Positions 1-6,144 of a stretch of 6,754 nt of DNA are shown in pieces. Origin of the DNA: Bacteroidales bacterium (lineage in GTDB: Bacteria > Bacteroidota > Bacteroidia > Bacteroidales > NBLH01); NCBI GenBank assembly GCA_029210905.1, contig JARGGF010000249.1, forward strand, positions 1 to 6,754, read 5' to 3'. The notes under the pieces were generated by a model that did not search any database, was not told the DNA's origin, and was given only the letters and a program-made list of their open reading frames with translations. A program made the translations under genes and the position numbers. How positions within the stretch are numbered: position 1 is the stretch's first letter; every line of letters begins with the position of its first letter.

Positions 1-967
1 AATATTTTGACATTAAGGAGTATGCTTTGGCCTTAATATCAAGGTATTCAAAATCATTCCCTATTTTCAGTGCTTTTTGGGCATTGGTTTTAAGAAGATC
101 TTTATTTTTTAATTTAAAATATACATCTCCCAACTGATTATATACCTTTCCAATTTCATATTGTTTATCAAAAGGGCTGTAATTTGAAAGTGCGGAATTG
201 TAGTATTCTACTGCTTCTTTATATTCCTCGTTGTAAGCATAGATATCGCCAATTTTGTAGTCAGTTTCAGCTATATTTAACGGGCTATTAATGTCTTTGA
301 ACCTTTTGGAAGCCTCATTTAAAAATGAAATGGCTTTTTCATATTCTTCCCGCTGTAAATAAACCTCTGCAATATTTTTATTCGAAAGTGCAGATAATAG
401 TGTGTCATTCAAGGTTTTTCGAAAATAATCTGAGTCTATAAAATACCTAAGTGCTTCATTTTCATCCCCTTGTTTTAATAAAACAAAGCCAATTTTATCA
501 TAAGCAAAGGATAAACCCTTCTTATCCTCATTTTGTTGGAAAATTTCCTTTGCTTTTTCAAAATAGCTTTTGGCAATCGAACTTAAGTTTTGTTCAAAAT
601 AAATGGTGCCAATATCAAGATAGGAGTAGGCAACTTGTATTTGATTGCCCAATCGCTGGAAAATTTTATACGATTTATAATAATTGTCCAGAGAAATTGA
701 GTATGATTTTTTGTCGAAGTAGCTATCACCCAGGTAATTATAAATTGTGGCAATTTCGGTACTATCACCAAGAGATTCTGCCAACTGTAGTGCCTGTGCA
801 GCATATTCCAAGGCCAGAAAGGGCTTGATCTGCCTGTTTTTAAGGTATAAATCTTTTAACTCCGTAATAGACTTATGCTCTGATTTAGTGGTATCTTCCT
901 GCGAATAAAGAAAATTCGCTAAAGATAAAATAATCAATAAAGCTAAGGAAAATCTAATGGTATACAT
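1..967 (-). CDS. Secreted tetratricopeptide-repeat (TPR) protein, N-terminal part, runs off the left edge
   Basis: The reverse strand from 967 to the window edge reads open for 322 codons with no stop, so the gene is truncated by the window. The ATG at 967-965 opens a typical signal peptide: MYTIRF, then a hydrophobic stretch to about residue 20 and a likely cleavage near LYS|Q at residue 22. The rest is helical TPR sequence. The conserved small residue of helix A recurs every 40 residues (G80, G120, G160, A200, G240, G280), with matching motifs such as YNYLGDSYF, YLDIGTIYF, YKIGDIYAY and YNQLGDVYF. Forty-residue TPRs of this kind form the exported sensor part of many Bacteroidota signalling proteins, which often continue into a transmembrane helix plus a histidine kinase or a LuxR-type DNA-binding domain. 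That C-terminal part would lie outside this window, so the effector is unknown. An in-frame stop lies a short way upstream of the chosen start. The gene is divergent from the hydrogenase operon. Confidence 0.88.
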   Translation of the reverse strand, partial: MYTIRFSLALLIILSLANFLYSQEDTTKSEHKSITELKDLYLKNRQIKPFLALEYAAQALQLAESLGDSTEIATIYNYLGDSYFDKKSYSISLDNYYKSYKIFQRLGNQIQVAYSYLDIGTIYFEQNLSSIAKSYFEKAKEIFQQNEDKKGLSFAYDKIGFVLLKQGDENEALRYFIDSDYFRKTLNDTLLSALSNKNIAEVYLQREEYEKAISFLNEASKRFKDINSPLNIAETDYKIGDIYAYNEEYKEAVEYYNSALSNYSPFDKQYEIGKVYNQLGDVYFKLKNKDLLKTNAQKALKIGNDFEYLDIKAKAYSLMSKY

Positions 968-1036
968 TGACACTTGAAATAGATTTTTTAAGATTTAAAT
1001 TACTACACATATCTTGCCAGTTTGTAAAAACCAGGA

Positions 1037-1068
1037 TAAAAATAGGAGATAAAACTTGTTATTCCAAA
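1037..1068 (-). promoter_or_regulatory. Candidate Bacteroidota-type promoter for the TPR gene
   Basis: On the minus strand there is a TTTG (-33 box, 1068-1065), a 20-nt spacer, then TATTTTTA (-7 box, 1044-1037). This differs from the Bacteroidota consensus TAnnTTTG only at the last base, and the spacer is within the usual 19-21 nt. It would start transcription near 1030, leaving a leader of roughly 60 nt before the ATG at 967. The region is AT-rich, so a chance match is possible. Confidence 0.4.
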
Positions 1069-1150
1069 CAAATTGCAATAATCATTTAACTCAAGGTGTG
1101 TTTAATATTTAACAGCTTAAATTAATTTAATCTAAATAAGAGGGATGTTC

Positions 1151-1162
1151 TGATCAAAATCA
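1151..1162 (+). promoter_or_regulatory. FNR/CRP-type palindrome upstream of the hydrogenase operon
   Basis: TGAT-CAAA-ATCA is a perfect inverted repeat matching the inner core of the FNR consensus (TTGAT-N4-ATCAA). The outer base of each half differs (C and T here). Its centre is about 118 bases before the hydC ATG. If it acts as a class II activator site at -41.5, transcription would begin near 1198, just after the TATTTATAAG stretch. An oxygen- or redox-responsive CRP/FNR-family regulator controlling a [FeFe] hydrogenase is biologically sensible, but an 8-base core match can arise by chance in AT-rich DNA. Confidence 0.35.
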
Positions 1163-1274
1163 TGTTTTTTTCTAATAAAAATCATATTTATAAGATTTGC
1201 TATAAATTATTTTTACACATCCTTATTTTTAAGGAATTGTAATTCGAAAAATCAATTTTTAAACTAAATACAAT

Positions 1275-1745
1275 ATGGCAGAAGTAAAAGAATTAGTAAA
1301 AGAGTTGTCTGGCAAATATGGAAACAAACGCGAGAGTTTGATTCCTATTTTGCAAGGCATAATTGACCGGAATTATTATTTATCTAAAGAGGCAATGCTT
1401 GAAGTTGCAAGAGAATTAGATGTGTCTGCGGCCGAAATTTATGGAACAGCATCATTCTATTCCTTTTTAGATACTGAGGCGAAAGGAAAATATAAGATTA
1501 GAGTTTGTAAATCAATTACTTGCGACATGAAAGGCAAAAATTCTGTGGTTGCTACCATGGAAGGAATGTTGAAAATCAAAGTTGGCGAAACTACACAGGA
1601 CGAGCGGTTTTCTTTATTAGAAACCAATTGTATAGGTCTTTGCGATGAGGGTCCTGCTATGTTAATAAACGATGAATGTTTCACCAAGCTTACCCCTGAA
1701 AAAGTAAGGACAATCTTAGGTGATTATGTCAGAAACAAATTCTAA
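1275..1745 (+). CDS. hydC: NADH-linked [FeFe] hydrogenase subunit HydC (NuoE-like, [2Fe-2S] thioredoxin-fold)
   Basis: This 156-residue protein is the NuoE/HydC-type subunit, which carries one [2Fe-2S] cluster and relays electrons between the flavin subunit and the hydrogenase subunit in the cytoplasm. A helical N-terminal part (about residues 1-65, including the family motif IYGTASFYSFL at 55-65) is followed by a thioredoxin-like ferredoxin fold. The four cluster ligands are in the family spacing: C78 and C83 (CKSITC), then C119 and C123 (CIGLC). The length is normal for the family. The ATG at 1275 has no clear Shine-Dalgarno sequence, only an A/T-rich leader, which is common in Bacteroidota. 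It is the first gene of a three-gene operon; hydB follows after 21 bases. A respiratory complex I subunit is the alternative, but the downstream HydA makes the hydrogenase assignment firm. Confidence 0.94.
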   Translation: MAEVKELVKELSGKYGNKRESLIPILQGIIDRNYYLSKEAMLEVARELDVSAAEIYGTASFYSFLDTEAKGKYKIRVCKSITCDMKGKNSVVATMEGMLKIKVGETTQDERFSLLETNCIGLCDEGPAMLINDECFTKLTPEKVRTILGDYVRNKF

Positions 1746-1753
1746 ATTAAAAA

Positions 1754-1758
1754 AGGAG
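1754..1758 (+). promoter_or_regulatory. Strong Shine-Dalgarno site of hydB
   Basis: AGGAG within AAAAGGAGAT lies 8 bases before the hydB ATG at 1767. It stands out because the other two hydrogenase genes have no such site. It fixes the start of the short HydB, arguing that the missing N-terminal domain is real and not a start-site error. Confidence 0.7.
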
Positions 1759-1766
1759 ATTAAAAA

Positions 1767-2930
1767 ATGTCAAATAATAAACTTCGAGTAGTAGATGTAA
1801 TTTTCAGCCCATATTCTGTAGCACCGTATGAAATATTAAAAAATACGTTGAAAAAGGATAAGGAGCAGGTGATAAAAGATATTATTGAATCTGGTTTAAG
1901 AGGCCGTGGTGGAGCAGGTTTCCCCACTGGTATGAAATGGAAATTTGCTGCACAGCAAAAGTCTGATATTAAATATGTTATCTGTAATGCAGATGAAGGG
2001 GAGCCCGGAACATTTAAAGATCGAAAGCTCCTGGTAGAGGTCCCAAGAAAGGTCATCTCCGGAATGGCAATTTGTGCATATGTTACCGGAGCAACTAAAG
2101 GATTTATTTATCTTAGGAGAGAATACCGTTATTTAGTACCAAAATTGAAAGAGGAATTAGCGCTTTATCATGAGAATGCTAAATTGTTAGGTCTTGATTT
2201 TACCATTGAAATTTTTATGGGTGCGGGCGCCTATGTTTGTGGTGAAGAAACTGCCTTGATTGAATCGATGGAAGGTAAACGTGGAGAACCAAGAAATAAA
2301 CCTCCTTACCCAATACAGGTTGGATATTTGGACAAGCCTACTATTGTAAATAATGTTGAAACATTTGCTTCATCCGCAATGATATGCAGGATAGGTTGTG
2401 CTGAATATAAAAAACTTGGTACAGATGACCAGAGAGGTTCAAAATTATTCTCTGTTTCAGGTGATTCGCCAAAAGAAGGAGTTCATGAGTTGGAATTAGG
2501 GATGACCCTTGAAGCTTTTGCCGAAGAATTTGGTGATGGCGACACTAAAGCCGTTCAGGTTGGGGGTGTTGCTGGTTTTTGTATTCCACGCAAAAAGTTT
2601 AAAACAACCATTATTGGCGAAGGAAACACCACCGGTGGTTCTACAATGATTTTTAATAGCTCAAGATCTATGTATCACGTATTACATAATTATCTTGATT
2701 TTTATGCTGAAGAGTCTTGCGGCCAATGCACACCTTGCAGGGTTGGTACTCAACAATTGTTGAAAGGAATTGAAGCAGTAAAAGCAGGAATCAAAAAACC
2801 AGAGTACCTTGATCAGTTGGTAAAACTTTCTGATACAATGCGTATGACTTCAAAATGTGGTTTAGGTCAATCAGTTACTAATTCTTTTTCTTCTATAGTT
2901 AAAAACTTTAGAGAAGAAATGATTTACTAA
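1767..2930 (+). CDS. hydB: NADH-linked [FeFe] hydrogenase subunit HydB (NuoF-like, FMN/NADH-binding), short form
   Basis: This 387-residue NuoF-like flavoprotein would exchange a hydride with NAD(H) at FMN and pass single electrons to the iron-sulfur clusters of the complex. Diagnostic motifs appear in order: LRGRGGAGFPTGMKW (residues 44-58) and ADEGEPGTFKDR (75-86) of the FMN/NADH site; GAGAYVCGEETALIESMEG (152-170); KPPYP (178-182); NNVET (195-199); an SLBB-like segment (about 225-275); and a C-terminal [4Fe-4S] site with C318, C321 and C324 (SCGQCTPCR) plus C364. The protein begins just before the FMN domain and stops soon after the cluster. It therefore lacks both the N-terminal thioredoxin-like [2Fe-2S] domain and the C-terminal 2x[4Fe-4S] ferredoxin domain of Thermotoga-type HydB (over 600 residues). 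The strong ribosome site at 1754-1758 supports the start. It lies 21 bases after hydC and 40 bases before hydA, with no terminator between them. Confidence 0.95.
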   Translation: MSNNKLRVVDVIFSPYSVAPYEILKNTLKKDKEQVIKDIIESGLRGRGGAGFPTGMKWKFAAQQKSDIKYVICNADEGEPGTFKDRKLLVEVPRKVISGMAICAYVTGATKGFIYLRREYRYLVPKLKEELALYHENAKLLGLDFTIEIFMGAGAYVCGEETALIESMEGKRGEPRNKPPYPIQVGYLDKPTIVNNVETFASSAMICRIGCAEYKKLGTDDQRGSKLFSVSGDSPKEGVHELELGMTLEAFAEEFGDGDTKAVQVGGVAGFCIPRKKFKTTIIGEGNTTGGSTMIFNSSRSMYHVLHNYLDFYAEESCGQCTPCRVGTQQLLKGIEAVKAGIKKPEYLDQLVKLSDTMRMTSKCGLGQSVTNSFSSIVKNFREEMIY

Positions 2931-2970
2931 CCTGAGTTATTCAATTCATTAAACAATTAAAATTTAAAAA

Positions 2971-4755
2971 ATGGCAAATAATATAACTTTAACTATAGAT
3001 GGTACAAAGGTGACGGTTGACCAGGGTCAATCAATCCTGGATGCAGCCAAAAAAGTAGATATACGAATACCCACTTTATGTCATCATGAAGATTTGTGTG
3101 TAGCTGGAAATTGCAGGGTATGTGTGGTTGAGATGGAAGGCAGGAATAATTTAATACCTTCATGCGCAACACCTGCCGAAGAGGGCATGGAAATAATTAC
3201 TTCTTCACCAAAAGTCCGCAGGGCACGCAAAGATATTATGGCTTTGCTTGTTTCAGAACATAATACACAATGTACAACTTGTTACAGAAGCACCAATTGC
3301 GAATTGCAGGATTTAGCTGCCGAATACAATGTTGACAACAATATGTACCTTAGCGTTTTAAAACCAAATGGTACTATTGATAAATCATCTTGGTCAGTAG
3401 AGAAAGATGACAGCAAATGTATCCGATGCCAGCGTTGCGTTCGTACCTGTGCTGAAATACAACATGTTAATGCGTTGGCAGTGACAGAGCGTGGCAGGGA
3501 CATGAAAGTGTCTACTTTTATGCACCTTCCAATGAACGAAATCGTTTGTACCAATTGTGGTCAGTGTATTACTCACTGCCCTACAGGGGCACTTACCGAG
3601 AGAAGGTACTATGATGAAATCTGGGAAGCTATTGATGATCCTGAAAAGCATGTAGTTATTAACACCGCACCTTCTGTTCGTGTTGCTTTGGGTGAAACTT
3701 TAGGGTTTAAAGTTGGTGAGCGCGTAACGGGTAAAATGGTGACTGCCTTGAAAAAAATTGGCTTTGATTCCGTATTGGATACAGACTTTACTGCCGATTT
3801 AACCATCATTGAAGAAGCAAATGAACTTTTGGTAAGGTTGAAAAAAGCCTTTGTTACTAAAGAAGAGGTAGCGCTTCCGATGATTACTTCATGTTCTCCT
3901 GGCTGGGTTAAGTTTATTGAACATATGTATCCTGACCATTTGGCACATCTTTCTACTTGTAAGTCACCTCAGCAAATGTTTGGTGCACTTACAAAAACCT
4001 ATTATGCAGAAAAAATCGGGGTTGATCCTTCAAAAATAGTCAGTGTAGCCGGAATGCCATGCGCTGCCAAAAAATTTGAAGCAAACAGACCTGAAATGCG
4101 AGATAGTGGTTTTCAGGATGTGGATGCCGGCCTGACAACCCGTGAGTTGGGTCATATGATTAAACAATCAGGATTGGATTTCCTTGATTTAGAGGATTCT
4201 GATTTTGATAGTCATATGGGTGAATCAACTGGTGCAGCTGTTATTTTTGGTGCAACAGGTGGCGTTATGGAAGCTGCTTTAAGAACCGCTTATGTTGTTA
4301 TCACAGGTAGAAACGTTCCTTTTGAAAATTTGAATATTACCCCAATCCGTGGTATGGAAAGTATCAAAGAAGCTACTATTAAATTTGAAAACTGCGTTTC
4401 TGAATATAGTTTCCTGGAGGGCGTTGAAGCTAAATTTGCAATTGCACATGGTTTAACCAATGCCAGAACGATTATGGATCAAATTGCCAGAGGTGAATCA
4501 CCTTATGTGTTTATTGAGATTATGGCATGCCCAGGTGGTTGCATTGGTGGCGGAGGACAGCCTATTCCTACCAATAATGAAATTCGTTTGCAAAGGATTA
4601 AAGCTATTTATGACGAAGATATGGGTAAACCAATCCGTATGTCACATGAAAATCCTGAAATTAAGAAAATATATCAGGAGTTTTTGAAAGAACCTTTAGG
4701 TGAAAAATCACATCACCTGCTTCATACTAAGTATAGGAAGCGTAAAAGGTACTAA
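2971..4755 (+). CDS. hydA: [FeFe] hydrogenase catalytic subunit HydA (NADH-linked trimeric type)
   Basis: This 594-residue cytoplasmic protein catalyses 2H+ + 2e- <-> H2 at an H-cluster. Domains in order: an N-terminal [2Fe-2S] domain (C37, C48, C51, C65); a His/Cys3 [4Fe-4S] site (H97, C101, C104, C110); two ferredoxin-type [4Fe-4S] clusters (C150/153/156/160 and C193/196/199/203); the large H-cluster domain with L1 TSCSPGW (306-312), L2 MPCAAKKFE (362-370) and L3 EIMACPGGCIGGGGQP (516-531); then a short C-terminal small-subunit-like domain ending in a basic tail. H-cluster cysteines visible are C308, C364, C520 and C524. L1 has Ser309 where many enzymes have a second Cys (TSCCP). There is no signal peptide and no extra C-terminal [2Fe-2S] domain. 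Length and layout resemble the HndD type. The HydE/F/G maturases it would need are not in this window. It is the last gene of the operon; a terminator follows 20 bases after the stop. Confidence 0.97.
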   Translation: MANNITLTIDGTKVTVDQGQSILDAAKKVDIRIPTLCHHEDLCVAGNCRVCVVEMEGRNNLIPSCATPAEEGMEIITSSPKVRRARKDIMALLVSEHNTQCTTCYRSTNCELQDLAAEYNVDNNMYLSVLKPNGTIDKSSWSVEKDDSKCIRCQRCVRTCAEIQHVNALAVTERGRDMKVSTFMHLPMNEIVCTNCGQCITHCPTGALTERRYYDEIWEAIDDPEKHVVINTAPSVRVALGETLGFKVGERVTGKMVTALKKIGFDSVLDTDFTADLTIIEEANELLVRLKKAFVTKEEVALPMITSCSPGWVKFIEHMYPDHLAHLSTCKSPQQMFGALTKTYYAEKIGVDPSKIVSVAGMPCAAKKFEANRPEMRDSGFQDVDAGLTTRELGHMIKQSGLDFLDLEDSDFDSHMGESTGAAVIFGATGGVMEAALRTAYVVITGRNVPFENLNITPIRGMESIKEATIKFENCVSEYSFLEGVEAKFAIAHGLTNARTIMDQIARGESPYVFIEIMACPGGCIGGGGQPIPTNNEIRLQRIKAIYDEDMGKPIRMSHENPEIKKIYQEFLKEPLGEKSHHLLHTKYRKRKRY

Positions 4756-4775
4756 ACTATAATTGACAAGTTTTT

Positions 4776-4808
4776 AGAGCTGCACTTATTCAGGTGTGGC
4801 TCTTTTTT
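4776..4808 (+). terminator. Intrinsic terminator of the hydCBA operon
   Basis: A 10-bp stem, AGAGCTGCAC (4776-4785) with GTGTGGCTCT (4794-4803), encloses the 8-nt loop TTATTCAG. Two of the ten pairs are G-T wobbles. A T-run ends at 4808. It begins 20 bases after the hydA stop codon, so it closes the hydrogenase operon and separates it from the sigma-factor operon. Confidence 0.9.
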
Positions 4809-4881
4809 ATTAAATATCTATCGGTAGTTAATGCCAGGAGAATGAAATTTTTAAGACTTAATAAGAACATTACAATGTGTT

Positions 4882-4897
4882 GATTATTAGGATAATC
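4882..4897. repeat. Short perfect inverted repeat, possible operator
   Basis: GATTAT-TAGG-ATAATC has perfect 6-bp arms around a 4-nt spacer. Two of the four bases flanking each arm also match when the outer sequence is compared, so the symmetry extends partly beyond the core. It lies between the hydA terminator and the sigma-factor promoter candidate, about 65 bases upstream of the latter. It is too short and AT-rich to be a terminator. A protein-binding site is possible but unproven. A second small palindrome, ACATT-AC-AATGT, lies nearby at 4867-4878. Confidence 0.3.
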
Positions 4898-4960
4898 CAA
4901 ATTTGTTGCTTTCTATAGTATCCGAATGTAAATATATTTCAAAAAAAAAATGTATTTTAA

Positions 4961-4986
4961 TGCAGCATAAAAATTAATATTACGTC
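4961..4986 (+). promoter_or_regulatory. Candidate ECF-type promoter of the sigma-factor operon
   Basis: TGCAGC (4961-4966), a 16-nt spacer, and CGTC (4983-4986) resemble the ECF sigma promoter pattern of an AAC-like -35 box and a CGTC -10 box; the -35 here has AGC where AAC is usual. A run of ten A residues at 4941-4950 sits just upstream, like an UP element. Transcription would begin around 4993-4996, only about ten bases before the TTG start at 5005, so the leader would be very short. If real, it suggests the sigma factor drives its own operon. Confidence 0.4.
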
Positions 4987-5004
4987 ACTAATACAGAAGA
5001 CTAA

Positions 5005-5565
5005 TTGAAAGGTCAGTATATCAATATAAACGAGAAATTAATAAACGCTTGTAAAAAAGGGAATTCAAAAGCCCAGATAGAGCTTTATAAACAATATGCA
5101 AAAGCAATGTATAATGCAAGTTTTAGAATATTAAAAGATAGTGCCGAAGCAGAAGATGCGATGCAGGAAGGCTTTTTAAAGGCATTTCAAAATATTGAAA
5201 CTTATTCTGGTACAGTTAGTTTTGGAGCATGGTTAAAAAAAATTATTGTTAATACTTCATTAGATTTATTGCGAAAAAGAAAAATTGAATTCGAAGATAT
5301 CGATACAGTTTATTTAGGTGATCATTATGAGGATGGCTACGAAGATGAAAATGAAATTGAGTATAAGGTTGAGCAAGTGAGGCATGCAATCATTTCATTA
5401 CCAGATGGTTATAGAGTCGTTTTGACCCTTTATTTGCTAGAGGGATATGATCATGAGGAAATAGCTGAAATTATGGGAATTACAGCTTCAACTTCACGCT
5501 CTCAACTGGCCAGGGCCAGGAAAAAATTGATTGAATTGTTAAATGATAACAATAAAATGGAGTAA
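5005..5565 (+). CDS. ECF-family RNA polymerase sigma factor
   Basis: This 186-residue protein has the two-domain layout of an extracytoplasmic-function sigma factor, which directs RNA polymerase to a specific promoter set. Region 2 spans about residues 18-92, with the core motif ILKDSAEAEDAMQEGFLKAFQNI (42-64; helix 2.1-2.2) followed by GAWLKKIIVNTSLDLLR-type sequence (74-90; -10 recognition). An acidic linker (95-120) leads to region 4 (about 122-178), where SLPDGYRVVLTLYLLEGY and the helix-turn-helix HEEIAEIMGITASTSRSQL would read the -35 box. The start is a TTG: the codon just before it (5002-5004) is a TAA stop, and the next in-frame Met (residue 35) would delete part of region 2. Only a weak AGAAGA precedes it. 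The anti-sigma-like gene begins one base after its stop, indicating translational coupling. Confidence 0.92.
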   Translation: MKGQYININEKLINACKKGNSKAQIELYKQYAKAMYNASFRILKDSAEAEDAMQEGFLKAFQNIETYSGTVSFGAWLKKIIVNTSLDLLRKRKIEFEDIDTVYLGDHYEDGYEDENEIEYKVEQVRHAIISLPDGYRVVLTLYLLEGYDHEEIAEIMGITASTSRSQLARARKKLIELLNDNNKME

Positions 5566-5566
5566 A

Positions 5567-6088
5567 ATGAAAAAGCTGAAGAAATTCGTAGATGAAAACA
5601 GGATGGCTTTTGATGAATTGGAACTGCCTGTGGGGCATGAAAACAGATTCAGGAAAAAATTGCATAAAAGAAAGTCTTCGGTTGGCCTGAAAATTTGGTA
5701 CGGAGTTGCTGCAAGTTTTATATTTCTGGCAATGTTAAGTTTTTTTGCCAGAGGCTATTTATTTGAAAATAGATTTATAAAAGAAAATCCACAGGTAATA
5801 GGATTGAGTGACATATCACCTAAATACCAGGAGGTGGAAGAGTTTTACCAGGCCGGTGTTATTGATAAAATAAATGAAATAGAATCGCTCAACTGCAAAA
5901 TTAATGATGAACAAAAAAGCATGATTAACAGCGAGTTGGAACAGCTTAATGGAAGCTATAAAAACCTGCAGGCAGAGCTTAAAAATAATAGAAATGATGA
6001 GCGAATTATTAATGCAATGATTGACAATTATCAAAATCGGATCAGATTTCTGGAATTGGTAATTAATCAAATAAAACAAAATTGTTAA
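5567..6088 (+). CDS. Single-pass membrane protein, probable anti-sigma factor of the adjacent ECF sigma
   Basis: This 173-residue protein has a basic and acidic cytoplasmic N-terminus (1-40, beginning MKKLKKFVDENRMAFDE), one transmembrane segment (about 43-60, within WYGVAASFIFLAMLSFF), and a mostly helical, coiled-coil-prone periplasmic part (about 85-170). Its place immediately behind an ECF sigma gene, and the N-terminal pattern of an LKKF.DENR..FD..E segment followed by GH..RF, resemble membrane-bound anti-sigma proteins of Bacteroidota. It would hold the sigma factor at the membrane until an envelope signal arrives. It has only two cysteines (110 and 173), so the zinc-binding HxxxCxxC motif of ZAS anti-sigma factors is absent. 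The ATG at 5567 is preferred because GGAG lies 4 bases upstream and it directly follows the sigma stop codon. An in-frame ATG at 5543, overlapping the sigma gene, would add 8 residues. The function is inferred from context. Confidence 0.75.
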   Translation: MKKLKKFVDENRMAFDELELPVGHENRFRKKLHKRKSSVGLKIWYGVAASFIFLAMLSFFARGYLFENRFIKENPQVIGLSDISPKYQEVEEFYQAGVIDKINEIESLNCKINDEQKSMINSELEQLNGSYKNLQAELKNNRNDERIINAMIDNYQNRIRFLELVINQIKQNC

Positions 6089-6144
6089 TAGATAGATTTA
6101 AATGATATATATAGCTAAAATACACATAGAAAGCGAGGTATAAA

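Larger units (their letters stand above)
968..1274. other. Divergent intergenic region between the TPR gene and hydC
   Basis: These 307 bases hold no convincing gene. They contain the minus-strand promoter candidate at 1037-1068 and an FNR/CRP-like palindrome at 1151-1162, both listed separately. For the hydC side I found no good TTTG / TAnnTTTG pair. The nearest is TTTG at 1196-1199 followed by TATTTTTA at 1224-1231, with a 24-nt spacer that is too long. An AT-rich stretch TATTTATAAG at 1185-1194 could act as a -10 element if the palindrome is an activator site. A TTAAATTAATTTAA palindrome at 1117-1130 is all A/T and probably compositional. Confidence 0.6.

Noticed and set aside
451..828. 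Plus-strand open frame of 125 codons
   Set aside because: It lies wholly antisense to the TPR gene, its translation is low-complexity and unlike any family I know, and the minus strand has a signal peptide and regular TPRs.
1117..1130. 14-bp A/T palindrome TTAAATTAATTTAA
   Set aside because: Composed only of A and T in an AT-rich intergenic region, so symmetry is likely by chance.
3282..3809. Minus-strand open frames antisense to hydA
   Set aside because: They are shadows of a strongly conserved hydrogenase reading frame and show no family motif or ribosome site.
4460..4687. Plus-strand open frame of 75 codons inside hydA in another frame
   Set aside because: It overlaps the L3 motif and C-terminal domain of HydA, which are clearly coding in the main frame.
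1275..4755. Respiratory complex I (nuoE-nuoF-nuoG) as the identity of the three-gene operon
   Set aside because: The third gene has all three H-cluster motifs and a small-subunit-like C-terminus, which NuoG lacks, and no membrane Nuo subunits follow.
4950..4970. Six-codon open frame ATG...TAA upstream of the sigma gene
   Set aside because: It is tiny, lacks a ribosome site other than a poly-A tract, and overlaps the candidate -35 box.
5543..5566. Upstream ATG of the anti-sigma-like gene, overlapping the sigma gene
   Set aside because: The ATG at 5567 has a nearby GGAG, follows the sigma stop directly, and gives the usual MKKLKKF-type N-terminus; the extra 8 residues look like shadow coding.
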